Source: an uncultured Eubacteriales bacterium
GTDB lineage: Bacteria; Bacillota; Clostridia; Oscillospirales; CAG-272
DNA: 38,159 nucleotides
Direction: 5' to 3'
Assembly: GCA_900546315.1 (NCBI GenBank)
Contig: URCP01000020.1
Location: forward strand, 1-38,159
Positions 24,156 through 33,027 of this stretch are shown here, piece after piece. The notes under the pieces are model-generated. The model worked only from the letters and a program-made list of their open reading frames with translations, was not told where the DNA came from and searched no databases. Both the position numbers and the translations under genes were made by a program. Within the stretch, counting starts at the first letter, position 1; each line of letters opens with the position of its first letter.

Positions 24156-24893
24156 ATGTCCGGACACAGTAAATGGAAAAATATAATGCACAAGAAGGAG
24201 AAGACCGACGCGCAGCGCGCGAAGATCTTCACCAAGATAGGCAAGGAGATGGCTGTCGCCGTCAAGGAGGGTGGGCCCGACCCGGTCGCGAACTCCAAGC
24301 TCGCCGCCCTCATCGCGAAGGCTAAGGCGAACAACGTCCCGAACGACAACATCGACCGCATAATCAAGAAGGCGTCTTCCGCGGACAGCGCTGATTACGA
24401 GGAGATTGTATACGAGGGCTACGGCCCCTGCGGCGTCGCGGTCATAGTCGAGACCACGACCGACAACCGCAACAGAACCGCGTCCGATGTCAGACATTAC
24501 TTCGACAAGTTCGGCGGAAACCTCGGAACGACCGGATGCGTCAGCTTCATGTTCACCGAGAAGGGCGTCATAGTCGTCGAGGACGAGGACGGCAAGGTCG
24601 ACGAGGACAAGCTGATGGAGGACGCTCTCGAGGCTGGCGCGGCTGACTTCTCCGGTGAGGACGGAGTCTACGAGATCACGACAGAGCCGGATGATCTTGA
24701 GGCTGTACGCGAGGCTCTCGAGGCTAAGGGATACCCGATCGCGTCCGCCGACACCGACAAGATCCCGTCTTCCTACATCTCGCTCTCTGATGAGGACGAT
24801 ATCAAGCATATGTCGCTGCTTCTCGAAAATCTCGAGGACAATGACGACGTCATCGAGGTCTACCACAACTGGGAGAATATGCCCGAGGACTGA
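24156..24893 (+). CDS. yebC: YebC/PmpR family regulator / translation factor
   Basis: This 245-residue protein is a clear YebC-family member. The N-terminus MSGHSKWKNIMHKKEKTDAQRAKIFTKIG is diagnostic, followed by NVPNDNIDRIIKKA, YEGYGPCGVAVIVE, TDNRNRTASDVRH and the acidic C-terminal domain ending in WENMPED. Family members have been described as DNA-binding regulators and more recently as factors helping ribosomes through difficult stretches. The start is 24156, the family N-terminus; the frame is open to 24120, overlapping argS. Probably co-transcribed with argS. Confidence 0.95.
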   Translation: MSGHSKWKNIMHKKEKTDAQRAKIFTKIGKEMAVAVKEGGPDPVANSKLAALIAKAKANNVPNDNIDRIIKKASSADSADYEEIVYEGYGPCGVAVIVETTTDNRNRTASDVRHYFDKFGGNLGTTGCVSFMFTEKGVIVVEDEDGKVDEDKLMEDALEAGAADFSGEDGVYEITTEPDDLEAVREALEAKGYPIASADTDKIPSSYISLSDEDDIKHMSLLLENLEDNDDVIEVYHNWENMPED

Positions 24894-24924
24894 TCAGGGT
24901 ACAATTCTGAGCGATAACAATACG

Positions 24925-24955
24925 GCGCCCGCGGGACAACAGCTTCCGCGGGCGC
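24925..24955 (+). terminator. Terminator of the argS-yebC unit
   Basis: GCGCCCGCGG pairs perfectly with CCGCGGGCGC across an 11-nt loop, followed by TCTTTC, 31 bp after the yebC stop. The U-tract is short, so some read-through into the acetyltransferase gene is possible. Confidence 0.8.
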
Positions 24956-24985
24956 TCTTTCGCGAATAATTTTGGAGGAACCGCA

Positions 24986-25477
24986 ATGATAATCAGAAAA
25001 GCCACAATGAACGACCTTGACGCGATAAGCGAAGTTGAGTCGGAATGCTTCCCGGCGGCGGAAGCCGCGACGAAAGAGGAGTTCAGAGAGAGACTTGAAA
25101 GCTATGCCGATCATTTTCTCCTGATGTTCGACGGTGAAAAGCTCGCCGCCTTCATAGACGGTTTCGTGACCGACGAGCCTGACCTCACCGACGAGATGTA
25201 TGAGAACGCCGCGATGCACAGTGAGAGCGGAAAATGGCAGATGATCTTCGGCGTAAACACGCTCCCGGAATACAGACGCCGCGGACTCGCCGGAGCTCTG
25301 ATAAATGAGATGATAGCGGAGGCGAGGCGTCAGGGGCGCGACGGTCTCGTCCTCACCTGCAAGGACAGGCTTGTCCACTACTACGCGAAGTTCGGCTTCC
25401 TGAACGAGGGCGTCAGCGGAAAATCAACGCACGGCGGGGCGGTGTGGAATCAGATGCGCCTGACCTTCCGGGACTGA
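24986..25477 (+). CDS. GNAT family N-acetyltransferase
   Basis: This 163-residue acetyl-CoA-dependent acyltransferase has the GNAT fold. The N-terminal IIRKATMNDLDAISEVE is typical, the acetyl-CoA pyrophosphate loop is RRRGLA at 97-102, and the last strand region contains YYAKFGF. It is soluble and close to the family's usual length. GGAGG lies 9 bp before the start. I see no strong promoter of its own after the yebC terminator. The substrate (amine, amino acid, or protein N-terminus) is not predictable. Confidence 0.88.
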   Translation: MIIRKATMNDLDAISEVESECFPAAEAATKEEFRERLESYADHFLLMFDGEKLAAFIDGFVTDEPDLTDEMYENAAMHSESGKWQMIFGVNTLPEYRRRGLAGALINEMIAEARRQGRDGLVLTCKDRLVHYYAKFGFLNEGVSGKSTHGGAVWNQMRLTFRD

Positions 25478-25491
25478 AACCTCTTATTTCC

Positions 25492-25517
25492 TGACAATAA
25501 TCAATATAATCTTGTCA
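25492..25517. promoter_or_regulatory. Inverted repeat upstream of the deacetylase-like gene promoter
   Basis: TGACAA (25492-25497) and TTGTCA (25512-25517) form a perfect 6-bp inverted repeat around an A/T-rich 14-bp centre, ending 15 bp before the -35 box. It could be an activator site. It is weak on its own. Confidence 0.3.
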
Positions 25518-25532
25518 TGACGCGCGAAACTG

Positions 25533-25562
25533 TTGACAGGACGCTCTCCTGTGTGCTATAAT
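25533..25562 (+). promoter_or_regulatory. Promoter of the deacetylase-like gene
   Basis: TTGACA (25533-25538), 18 bp, TATAAT (25557-25562) with TGC extension. The frame of the gene is open back to the TTG of this -35, which is therefore not the start. Confidence 0.8.
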
Positions 25563-25607
25563 TCATTGAGGGCAGATATGCCCACTCTCACTCTGAAAGG
25601 GACATAT

Positions 25608-27143
25608 ATGAAAAGAAACATATTGAACATAGTCAACTTCCTGCGCGGCACAGAGCCGAGGACAGACACGGACATACACAAGCCGTTTCTCGAGCAGCTG
25701 CGCCTCATGAAGGAATACAATCTCCGCGGAACCTTCCTTCTCCAGTACGACGCGCTCACCGACCCGTTCTATACCGACATACTGAAGGAGCTTCCGCCGG
25801 AGCAGTTCGAGATCGGCGTGTGGTTTGAGGTCGTCGAGTCGCTCTGCGCGCCGTTCGGCGTCGAGTGGAAGGGGCGCTGGTCGTGGGACTACTGGTCAGA
25901 ATTCTCGTTCACCGGCGCTTACACATTCGATGTGCGCGAGAAGATGGCGGACAAGCTGTTCCATGATTTTAAGGAGGTCTTCGGCTACTATCCGCGCTCT
26001 CTCGGCGCGTGGTGCCTCGACGCGCACTCGATTGCGTATATCTCGGAAAAGTACGACGTCGACGCGTACTGCAACTGCAAGGATCAGTTCGGAACCGACG
26101 GCTACACGCTGATCGGCGGATATTACGGGCAGGCGTATTACCCGAGCCGGAACAACAATCACTGCCCGGCGTCCTCCGAGGAGACACGCATCGACACCCC
26201 TGTTTTCAGAATGCTCGGAAGCGACCCAATCTACCAGTACGACTGGGGAATGACGCTGAACGACGGCGCGGATCCGGTTCAGACAGTCGTTTCACTCGAA
26301 CCTGTCTACAACGGCGCAGGCGGCGGCGTTCCGTCGTGGGTCGACTGGTATATGAAAGAGAACTTCAACGGGAAATGCCTGTCCTTCTCATACGCTCAGG
26401 CGGGACAGGAGAACAGCTTCGGCTGGGATGGCATGAAGAACGGCCTTGAATACCAGTTCCCGCTCTTCTCGCGCCTTGAAAAGGAGGGGAAGATCGAGAT
26501 TATGACCCTCTCGGAGGCAGGAAGATACTTCCGCTCCACATATAAGGACACTCCGGCGTCAACCATAGTCTGCGGCAGCGACTGGAAAGAGGGCGAGGAT
26601 CACAAGACGGTCTGGTACTGCTCGAAGAATTACCGCGTGAACCTGCTTTCCGATCACGACAAATTCCGTATTCGCGACGTGTATCTCTTTGACGACCGCT
26701 ATCACGAGCGCTACCTGACCGAGCTCTGCATGACGCATGATATGTACCTCGACAATCTTCCGGTAATGGATGGCAACATTTATACCGGCTCCGGGATCCT
26801 CGCGGGTATATTCCCGATGAAAGACGGCAAAGAAGTCACGTTCACCGATATGAAGTACGATGAGCTGTCGTGTGACACCGCGAGAGTGGAATTTCTCGAT
26901 AACGGAAAGCTCGTCGCCGGTTTCACGCTCTCGCCCGATAAGGTGGAGATCGACGGCGACTGTGAATGGGAGTACCGCGCAGGCGGGAAAACCAGACTGC
27001 CTGTGACACTGAAGGCAACAAGCGCCGACCGCGCTGATTTTACCTTCCGTGGGTTTGAATATTCTCTCAGGGCTGAAACCGGACGCTTTGACGGGAGAAA
27101 GATTATTCCTCAGGACGGGAAGATTGTTATAACAAAAGACTGA
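25608..27143 (+). CDS. Putative polysaccharide deacetylase-like protein
   Basis: This 511-residue protein has an N-terminal half that reads like a NodB-type barrel: LNIVNFLRGTEPR, then MKEYNLRGTFLLQYDAL, FEIGVWFEVVE, PRSLGAWCLDAHSIAYISEKY and DAYCNCKDQFG. The canonical deacetylase metal motifs are not clearly intact, so catalysis is unproven. The C-terminal ~200 residues look beta-rich. No signal peptide is visible. The start is at 25608, 7 bp after AAAGG. It has its own promoter and converges closely with the AraC gene at 27177 (33 bp, no terminator seen). It may belong with that regulator and the binding lipoprotein in one carbohydrate function; this is inference. Confidence 0.6.
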   Translation: MKRNILNIVNFLRGTEPRTDTDIHKPFLEQLRLMKEYNLRGTFLLQYDALTDPFYTDILKELPPEQFEIGVWFEVVESLCAPFGVEWKGRWSWDYWSEFSFTGAYTFDVREKMADKLFHDFKEVFGYYPRSLGAWCLDAHSIAYISEKYDVDAYCNCKDQFGTDGYTLIGGYYGQAYYPSRNNNHCPASSEETRIDTPVFRMLGSDPIYQYDWGMTLNDGADPVQTVVSLEPVYNGAGGGVPSWVDWYMKENFNGKCLSFSYAQAGQENSFGWDGMKNGLEYQFPLFSRLEKEGKIEIMTLSEAGRYFRSTYKDTPASTIVCGSDWKEGEDHKTVWYCSKNYRVNLLSDHDKFRIRDVYLFDDRYHERYLTELCMTHDMYLDNLPVMDGNIYTGSGILAGIFPMKDGKEVTFTDMKYDELSCDTARVEFLDNGKLVAGFTLSPDKVEIDGDCEWEYRAGGKTRLPVTLKATSADRADFTFRGFEYSLRAETGRFDGRKIIPQDGKIVITKD

Positions 27144-27176
27144 AAAGACTAACAGGTATAGCTCATGCGTGATTAT

Positions 27177-27986
27177 TCATCGTTTCCCGCGTTTTCTCAT
27201 TTCGCGCGGGGTCATGCCGGTGCTTAATCTGAACGCACGATTGAATGTCGAAAAGCTTGTGAAACCGCAGTCGAATGCGATCTCGCTTATCGGCTTGTCT
27301 GTCTCGGTCAGCATGATCGTCGCCATCTGAACGCGCAGGCTGTTTATGTAATCCCGGAATCCCACATGTATACGTCCCGAAAAAAGATGCGACAGCTGAC
27401 TTTCCGAAATCAGCAGCGCCTTTGCCGCGACAGGGATCGTCACCGGTTCCGTGAAATGCTCCTGACACCAGAACAAAACCTGCCGCATAGCGTCGATCTT
27501 ACTGGGAACCACCGGCTTGTACTCAAGCTTATTAAGTATCAGCGCGAAGAGCAGCTCTTTGTATATGCCGACTATTTCGCCGCTGTCATCGGTCAGTTCC
27601 CAGCTTTTGATTGATTGAACCAGCATGTACTCAGTCAGCGATCTAATCTCATCGTCGACAAGCTCGCGGGATAAGATCGGTGTCCTCGGGAGCTGCCCTT
27701 TGAAATACTCATAAAGCCGCTTGTTACGCTCCGGATTAAGCAGCATTACAGCGGCTTTTTCGCTGTCTATCGCCAGATATTCATGCAGCTGATAAGGAAA
27801 CACAATCACGCCGGCTCCCTCTTCGACGACATATTGCCTGCCGTCAATAACGGCTCCGAAGCTTCCTTTCAGCGACAATATCATCTCCGCGTGATAATGC
27901 ATATGCGCACTGAGATTGCCCTGACTTATGCACCCTATCTTATCCCTGCTGTCCTCGTAGAGCGTGTCACAGCTTTGATTCATCAT
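27177..27986 (-). CDS. AraC family transcriptional regulator
   Basis: This 269-residue protein has an N-terminal cupin sensor with an HMHYHAEMILSLKG segment and a C-terminal double helix-turn-helix, VPVAAKALLISESQLSHLF-type (from VTIPVAAKALLISE) followed by PISEIAFDCGFTSFSTFNRAF and GMTPREMRKR. The start has GGGGGTGAT before two adjacent ATG codons. It is divergent from the solute-binding lipoprotein, and the two promoters overlap, the lipoprotein promoter having a poor -35. That is the expected pattern for an activator of the lipoprotein gene. Confidence 0.88.
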   Translation of the reverse strand: MMNQSCDTLYEDSRDKIGCISQGNLSAHMHYHAEMILSLKGSFGAVIDGRQYVVEEGAGVIVFPYQLHEYLAIDSEKAAVMLLNPERNKRLYEYFKGQLPRTPILSRELVDDEIRSLTEYMLVQSIKSWELTDDSGEIVGIYKELLFALILNKLEYKPVVPSKIDAMRQVLFWCQEHFTEPVTIPVAAKALLISESQLSHLFSGRIHVGFRDYINSLRVQMATIMLTETDKPISEIAFDCGFTSFSTFNRAFRLSTGMTPREMRKRGKR

Positions 27987-28032
27987 ATCACCCCCTTTTG
28001 CAGATTATGGCAAGTTTTCGTTTGTTTCTGAG

Positions 28033-28065
28033 TAGTATTATAGCATATTTTGTGGTATAATTCAA
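28033..28065. promoter_or_regulatory. Overlapping divergent promoters (third AraC gene / lipoprotein gene)
   Basis: Leftward: TTGAAT (28060-28065), 17 bp, TATAAT (28037-28042) with TGC extension. Rightward: TATAAT (28056-28061) preceded at 17 bp by TAGTAT (28033-28038), a poor -35. Each -10 overlaps or touches the other's -35. Confidence 0.65.
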
Positions 28066-28103
28066 GTACATTGACAATTATTTCATGAAAGGACACAAAC
28101 GAA

Positions 28104-29555
28104 ATGAAAAAAATGACAAGTCTTCTTCTGCTCATGGCGATGCTCGCGTCTCTCGCTTCCTGCGGCGGTGAGAAGACATCAGCAGACGAAACCACAATAT
28201 CAGACGATACCGGCACTTCCGTATCTTCGGATGACCCGGAATATGTGTACCCTGAACTTGATTGCGGCGGCGATGAATTCACTTTCCTGAACCTTGAACC
28301 GACGTGGGATATGTACACATATCTTGATCTCGATTCCCTGACCGGCGAGATAGTCGACGACGCCGTCTATGACCGCAACCGCGCGCTTGAGGAACGCTTC
28401 AATTTCAGTCTGAAAGTCGCCGAATTCCCGATAGACGAGCTTATAACTCAGCTCCGGACGACAGTCAGCGCTGGAGACGACACCTACGACGCCGCTTATA
28501 TCCGCGGCGAGAATGTCGCCGGAGCTGTCTCGAACGGTTTCTGTAAGAATCTCTATGACATCCCCGGACTCAACTTGGATGAGCCGTGGTGGAATCAGTC
28601 GGTCGTCCGCGAGGCTTCGCTCGGCAGGAACGGTGATTCGCTGTATTTCATCCAGAGCGATCTCTCGCTGTGCGCGTTCGATCTTGTCTGGTCGATCTTC
28701 TTCAACGAGGATATGATGACAGATCTCGGAAAGGATATGCCATACGACACCGTCCGTGCCGGAAAGTGGACGATCGACTCCTTCAACACGATGCTAAAGT
28801 GGGGCACGAACCTCAACGGCGACGAGAGCTTCGCGTTCAGCTACGACAACAAGTCGATCTACGGCTTCACGTCATTCTACCGTATCTGCGACGCTATGAT
28901 AGTCGGCGCGGGCAATAAGTTCACGACAAAGGATTCCGACGGAACTCCGGTGCTCTCGCTTGAGAATGACCGCTTCTACACAACCGCGGAAAAGCTCGCG
29001 AATATCTTCGGAACAGAGGGCGACTACATAGAAGCAAACCAGAACGGCGTCAGCTACGACAAGATCTTCATGGCAGGACGCGCGCTCTTCTACGGCGGAG
29101 AGGTCAAGGCATCGGGAAAATTCCGCGATATGGACGACAATTTCGGCATTCTGCCGCTCCCGAAGCTCGATGAATCGCAGGAGAACTACTGCGCGTGGAT
29201 GAACTATGACACACCGACTCTGGTCATTCCGTCAACTAACTCGAACCCAGAACGCACCGGAGCGATACTCGACGCGCTATCCTATCTCTCCTATAAGGAT
29301 GTCCTTCCCGCTTACTATAAAGTCAGGGTTTCTCAGAAGTCGCTCCGCAACGATGACTCTATTGAAATGCTCGGCATCATACGGGACTCGCTTTACTATG
29401 ACGCAAGTCTGACCTATGGCTGGACAGCGACCCTTGCCGGCGCTATACGCACCGCGCTCATTTCCGGAGACAGCGGAGTTGCATCGATAGTCGCCTCTAA
29501 TAAAGATGCTGTTGAGAAAAAGATCGCCGAAACTATGAAGACCCTTGAGAAATAG
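28104..29555 (+). CDS. Extracellular solute-binding lipoprotein (ABC importer, family 1-like)
   Basis: This 483-residue binding protein is expected to capture a sugar or oligosaccharide outside the cell and hand it to an ABC permease. Residues 1-20 are a lipoprotein signal with the lipobox LASC (Cys20), followed by an acidic, Ser/Thr-rich linker to about 50. The mature part has the family pattern GDEFTFLN, DDAVYDRNRALEERFNF, a central ARGKWTID-like segment (VRAGKWTIDSFNTMLKWG) and ENYCAWMNYDTPTLVIPS. No permease or ATPase gene follows; a convergent terminator and the M56 gene come next. AAAGGA precedes the start. Probably activated by the divergent AraC protein. Confidence 0.88.
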   Translation: MKKMTSLLLLMAMLASLASCGGEKTSADETTISDDTGTSVSSDDPEYVYPELDCGGDEFTFLNLEPTWDMYTYLDLDSLTGEIVDDAVYDRNRALEERFNFSLKVAEFPIDELITQLRTTVSAGDDTYDAAYIRGENVAGAVSNGFCKNLYDIPGLNLDEPWWNQSVVREASLGRNGDSLYFIQSDLSLCAFDLVWSIFFNEDMMTDLGKDMPYDTVRAGKWTIDSFNTMLKWGTNLNGDESFAFSYDNKSIYGFTSFYRICDAMIVGAGNKFTTKDSDGTPVLSLENDRFYTTAEKLANIFGTEGDYIEANQNGVSYDKIFMAGRALFYGGEVKASGKFRDMDDNFGILPLPKLDESQENYCAWMNYDTPTLVIPSTNSNPERTGAILDALSYLSYKDVLPAYYKVRVSQKSLRNDDSIEMLGIIRDSLYYDASLTYGWTATLAGAIRTALISGDSGVASIVASNKDAVEKKIAETMKTLEK

Positions 29556-29622
29556 AAAACTCTCCATTGATAGAGCAGCCGGTTTCTCACACCACAGCAA
29601 GACATTCAAAACCCATAAATAC

Positions 29623-29657
29623 AGGGAAGGCATCTCCACTCCGGAGATACCTTCCCT
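29623..29657. terminator. Bidirectional terminator between lipoprotein and M56 genes
   Basis: AGGGAAGG-C-ATCTCC pairs with GGAGAT-A-CCTTCCCT with one internal mismatch around a short loop. CTTTTATTC follows on the + strand. It lies between the two convergent stops. Confidence 0.8.
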
Positions 29658-29664
29658 CTTTTAT

Positions 29665-32600
29665 TCACTCGTCAGCCTCAAACCCGAGCCCCCACGGCTC
29701 ATAATCGCTCTTTTCGATCATTTCATACCCCATCCACTTCCCGTCTTTGAACGTATAGGTAACCAGATGAGATTTCACGATCCGGTTGACGTCATGATAG
29801 AACCGCATCGTCACCATCATTTCGTCGCCTTCTCCCCAGACGGCGAAGACTTCGCCTGTGCTCCAGACGCCGCCGCTTTTGCCGTGGGTATAGACGCCGT
29901 CGGCGTAACCGGTGTCTGAGCAGAACTCTGTCAGATCGTCACAGCCGAACAGCTCTTCCGCGTACCTCTTCATGTCGTCGGCGCTGACCGCTCCGGGCTC
30001 ATAGCCGTACCGCACGAGATCTCCGCCAGGACCGGTGTAGTCCTGCGCCTTCCCGCCGCCGTAATAGTCGCAGATGAACGCCGCCGCGCCGGGGTATTTC
30101 TTTCCCTTGCCGTAAAACGGGGTGTTCCATATCCGCGACGCCGCGAAGAAGGCACGAAGCTCCTTCACCTCTTCCGAGTCCGCGTACTCGTCCGGATAGT
30201 CATAGTCGTACTCAAGCACCGCGCCGAGCACCTGATCGTCATTCAGCGTGTAGACGTGCTTTCCGACCGTGACGGCATTAACGCCTGACGCCGTCACGTC
30301 AACCTCGAGCTTCATATACGGGTCGTACTTTGCCGTGTCGCTGAACGTAAGACTGAACGACGAGACCTTTATCGAGTCATAACCCGGAATGTCGCTGTCT
30401 CCGAGAAAGTTCGTCAGAAACTCGTACGCGCTGTCCGAGAACATACCGCTGTCATGCGCCGACTTTATCTCGGCGAGTGTCACGGCGGTCTGTTCCGTCT
30501 TCTCGTCCGGCACGAAATGCAGTCCGTACGGCTCATATTCCGACCGCTCGACTATCTTGTATCCGAGCCATGTTCCGCCCTTTCCGAAGCGGTATTCGAC
30601 GAGATGAGACTTCACGACGCTGTTGCAGTCGGCGAAGAAGCGCATACCGACGAGCGTGTGCTCCCCGTCCTTATCCGCGTACATGACCTTTCCGTTCCAG
30701 CCGCCGCCGATGCCGCCCGCCTCGACGTATTTCACGCCGTTATCGTCGCGTATCAGACCTTCGATTCCGAGCGCGTCTGTGTCGGTGCAGCCGAACTTCT
30801 CCTTCGCGAGTCTGGTGTATTCGTCAAGCGTGATACTGCCGTCGCCGTAATAATTCGTCAGGAAATTGTTCATTCCCGGATATGTGACGCCCTCGCCGTA
30901 TGTCGGCGTGTTCCAGATGAATGTTCCGGTGAGGAAGGCTTTCAGCATCCTCACCTCTTCGACGTCGGCGAAGGAATTGTCGGTCTCCTCGTCCGCCCTG
31001 AAGCAGTCGACGCCGTCGGTCATCCTCCAGTGATACTCGCCGTCCGGAAGCGTGTCGAGCGACGAAGCCTTCACCGTGAAATCGAAAGTGAAATAAAGGT
31101 CTTTCCGTGTGTCGGTGACAGTCATGGTGAACGAAGGGATATCGAACTTGTTGTAATCGGCTATGGCGCTCTTTCCCGACAACATATTGTACAGGAAATT
31201 ATACGCGTTCTCGGAAATCCGTCCGGTGTCAGCCAGACCGCGCACGCCGTCAAGGGTCGTCACGATCTGTTCTGTTCCGTCGCTCTCCGGGTAGTCTTTC
31301 TGATACGCCTTCTCAACGCGTATCTGGAGTATTATGCCTTCCGGCGATTTCATGTACGCCTTGCTCCACTCATCGAACCACGCGTCGTACTCGGAGCTGT
31401 CGTCGACATCCGGCGGCAAATCTTTTTCATCGTTCGGCTTCATAACGACTGTCAGCTTGTGGAAGTCCTTTATCGTCGTGAGCGTGCAGAGACCGTTTAT
31501 GAAGTCGGTTCCTGCCTTGTTCCAGACAAGCCCTCCGGCGTAGTCCTCGATCATGTCGCCGGGTCTCAGATCATAGACGCTGAGATCACTGTCGCCGGAC
31601 AGCATCACCTCTGACGCCAGCTGATAATCCATGAGCGGCGTATCCATGTCCCATCCGTGGTACACGAGATACACTCCGGGAAGTTTCTCAATCGAGTACA
31701 CAGGCTGTCCGGGTCCGCGCTCGGAATACTCGAGCTTCAATTCACCGTACTGCTTCCGTATCTCCGACGCCTCGGTCGTCAGAAGGGCGGCGAGTTTCTG
31801 CTCGGTTGTTAGCTCCGGAGCGGCGGTGTCGTCCGGAGCTGTCGTCGCGTCATCCGGGGACATCGTGTCAGTCGTTTCATTATCGGTGTCCGTGTCTGTA
31901 ATGCTGTCACTGTCCGCGCCCCTGACCGCCGTGCAGGAGATTATTCCCGCCGTAAGGCAGAGCACAAGGGCGAGAGAGATAACTCCCATTCCGCGCTTTT
32001 TCCTCGAATCATCCATAATATTCACAAACCTCTCTTTCACAGAATTCTTCCTCGGGTTGAAATGTGTGCTGAGTTCGTTTGATGACGGCCGGCAGTTCTT
32101 CAGGATATCAAGAAGCACCCTGCCGTATGATCCCCTCGTTTCACGATCCATGCCGCGCAGAAGCTCCTCGTCGCAGGCAAGCTCCATGGCGTCCGACATC
32201 CTTCGCGACGCGACGCGGACGAGCGGATTGTACCAGTATAGTGACGAGGCGAACACCCCGGCGAGCTTCAGCCACAGATCGCGTCTGCGGTAATGTATCA
32301 GCTCGTGCGCGAGGATACCTACCAGCGAGTTTTCCGGCAGATCGAGCTCCGGAAGAACCACCCTCGGTTTAATGAAACCGCAGAGCATCGGGCTCCTTAT
32401 GTCCCTGTCGATATACAGCTCCGGCGGATTCCTGACACCAAGTCTGACGGCGAGCTTTTCATACAGTGCCCTCTCATTGTCGGACGCCGGAACGCCTGCC
32501 CGCGAAACACGGCGCGTATTCGCCGCGCAGCCGACAAGCTGGGTAGTCAGGCAGACTGCCGCGACAAGAAATCTCGCCGCGATGATAAGCCCTGACACGG

Positions 32601-33027
32601 CGTCGAGCGAACCGATCGTCCAGCCGTCGTCCTGCTTCATTTCCTCCACGGGTTCGGAAATGACGGGTGGCGCAACGTCAGGATGTGTCGTGACACCTGA
32701 TGATATATCAGCGGAATGGTCGGTCGTGTCCGCCGGAAGATCAATCCCTCCGGTCGACGGAAGCGCGGACGGGATATATGTATCTTCCGGAGCTGTAGTC
32801 TCCGGCGTGCTGTCCTCCGTCTGTATTATCTCAGGTACGGGTATACGCACAAGAGACGGCAGAAGCGGAAACGGCACGCAGAGCCGCAGTATCACCGCCG
32901 CCCAGACGATATACGCGCACCTCGCGCTGTACTTCCGTCCCGACAGCCGGAAAAACAGCAGCAGAACAAGTATCGCCGCCGACATGGATATCCCCGCGCC
33001 GGCAAATGAAAGCAGAAGCCTTGTCAT
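29665..33027 (-). CDS. M56 (BlaR1-type) membrane sensor peptidase with large duplicated extracytoplasmic region
   Basis: This 1120-residue protein starts with two membrane helices (about 5-25 and 38-58), then a Thr/Pro-rich loop, a helix near 150-170 and the M56 metallopeptidase domain with HELIH at 241-245 (zinc motif) and a later LACDEELL. A further membrane helix lies near 348-368. The remaining ~750 residues would be outside. They contain no penicillin-binding motifs; instead about 590-838 and 842-1118 are tandem copies that both carry IWNTP, YYG, FGC and a closing KSHLV...YEP-GL stretch. It overlaps the BlaI gene by 4 bp (ATGA). By analogy it senses a ligand and cleaves or inactivates BlaI. 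The ligand is unknown and need not be a beta-lactam. Confidence 0.87.
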   Translation of the reverse strand: MTRLLLSFAGAGISMSAAILVLLLFFRLSGRKYSARCAYIVWAAVILRLCVPFPLLPSLVRIPVPEIIQTEDSTPETTAPEDTYIPSALPSTGGIDLPADTTDHSADISSGVTTHPDVAPPVISEPVEEMKQDDGWTIGSLDAVSGLIIAARFLVAAVCLTTQLVGCAANTRRVSRAGVPASDNERALYEKLAVRLGVRNPPELYIDRDIRSPMLCGFIKPRVVLPELDLPENSLVGILAHELIHYRRRDLWLKLAGVFASSLYWYNPLVRVASRRMSDAMELACDEELLRGMDRETRGSYGRVLLDILKNCRPSSNELSTHFNPRKNSVKERFVNIMDDSRKKRGMGVISLALVLCLTAGIISCTAVRGADSDSITDTDTDNETTDTMSPDDATTAPDDTAAPELTTEQKLAALLTTEASEIRKQYGELKLEYSERGPGQPVYSIEKLPGVYLVYHGWDMDTPLMDYQLASEVMLSGDSDLSVYDLRPGDMIEDYAGGLVWNKAGTDFINGLCTLTTIKDFHKLTVVMKPNDEKDLPPDVDDSSEYDAWFDEWSKAYMKSPEGIILQIRVEKAYQKDYPESDGTEQIVTTLDGVRGLADTGRISENAYNFLYNMLSGKSAIADYNKFDIPSFTMTVTDTRKDLYFTFDFTVKASSLDTLPDGEYHWRMTDGVDCFRADEETDNSFADVEEVRMLKAFLTGTFIWNTPTYGEGVTYPGMNNFLTNYYGDGSITLDEYTRLAKEKFGCTDTDALGIEGLIRDDNGVKYVEAGGIGGGWNGKVMYADKDGEHTLVGMRFFADCNSVVKSHLVEYRFGKGGTWLGYKIVERSEYEPYGLHFVPDEKTEQTAVTLAEIKSAHDSGMFSDSAYEFLTNFLGDSDIPGYDSIKVSSFSLTFSDTAKYDPYMKLEVDVTASGVNAVTVGKHVYTLNDDQVLGAVLEYDYDYPDEYADSEEVKELRAFFAASRIWNTPFYGKGKKYPGAAAFICDYYGGGKAQDYTGPGGDLVRYGYEPGAVSADDMKRYAEELFGCDDLTEFCSDTGYADGVYTHGKSGGVWSTGEVFAVWGEGDEMMVTMRFYHDVNRIVKSHLVTYTFKDGKWMGYEMIEKSDYEPWGLGFEADE

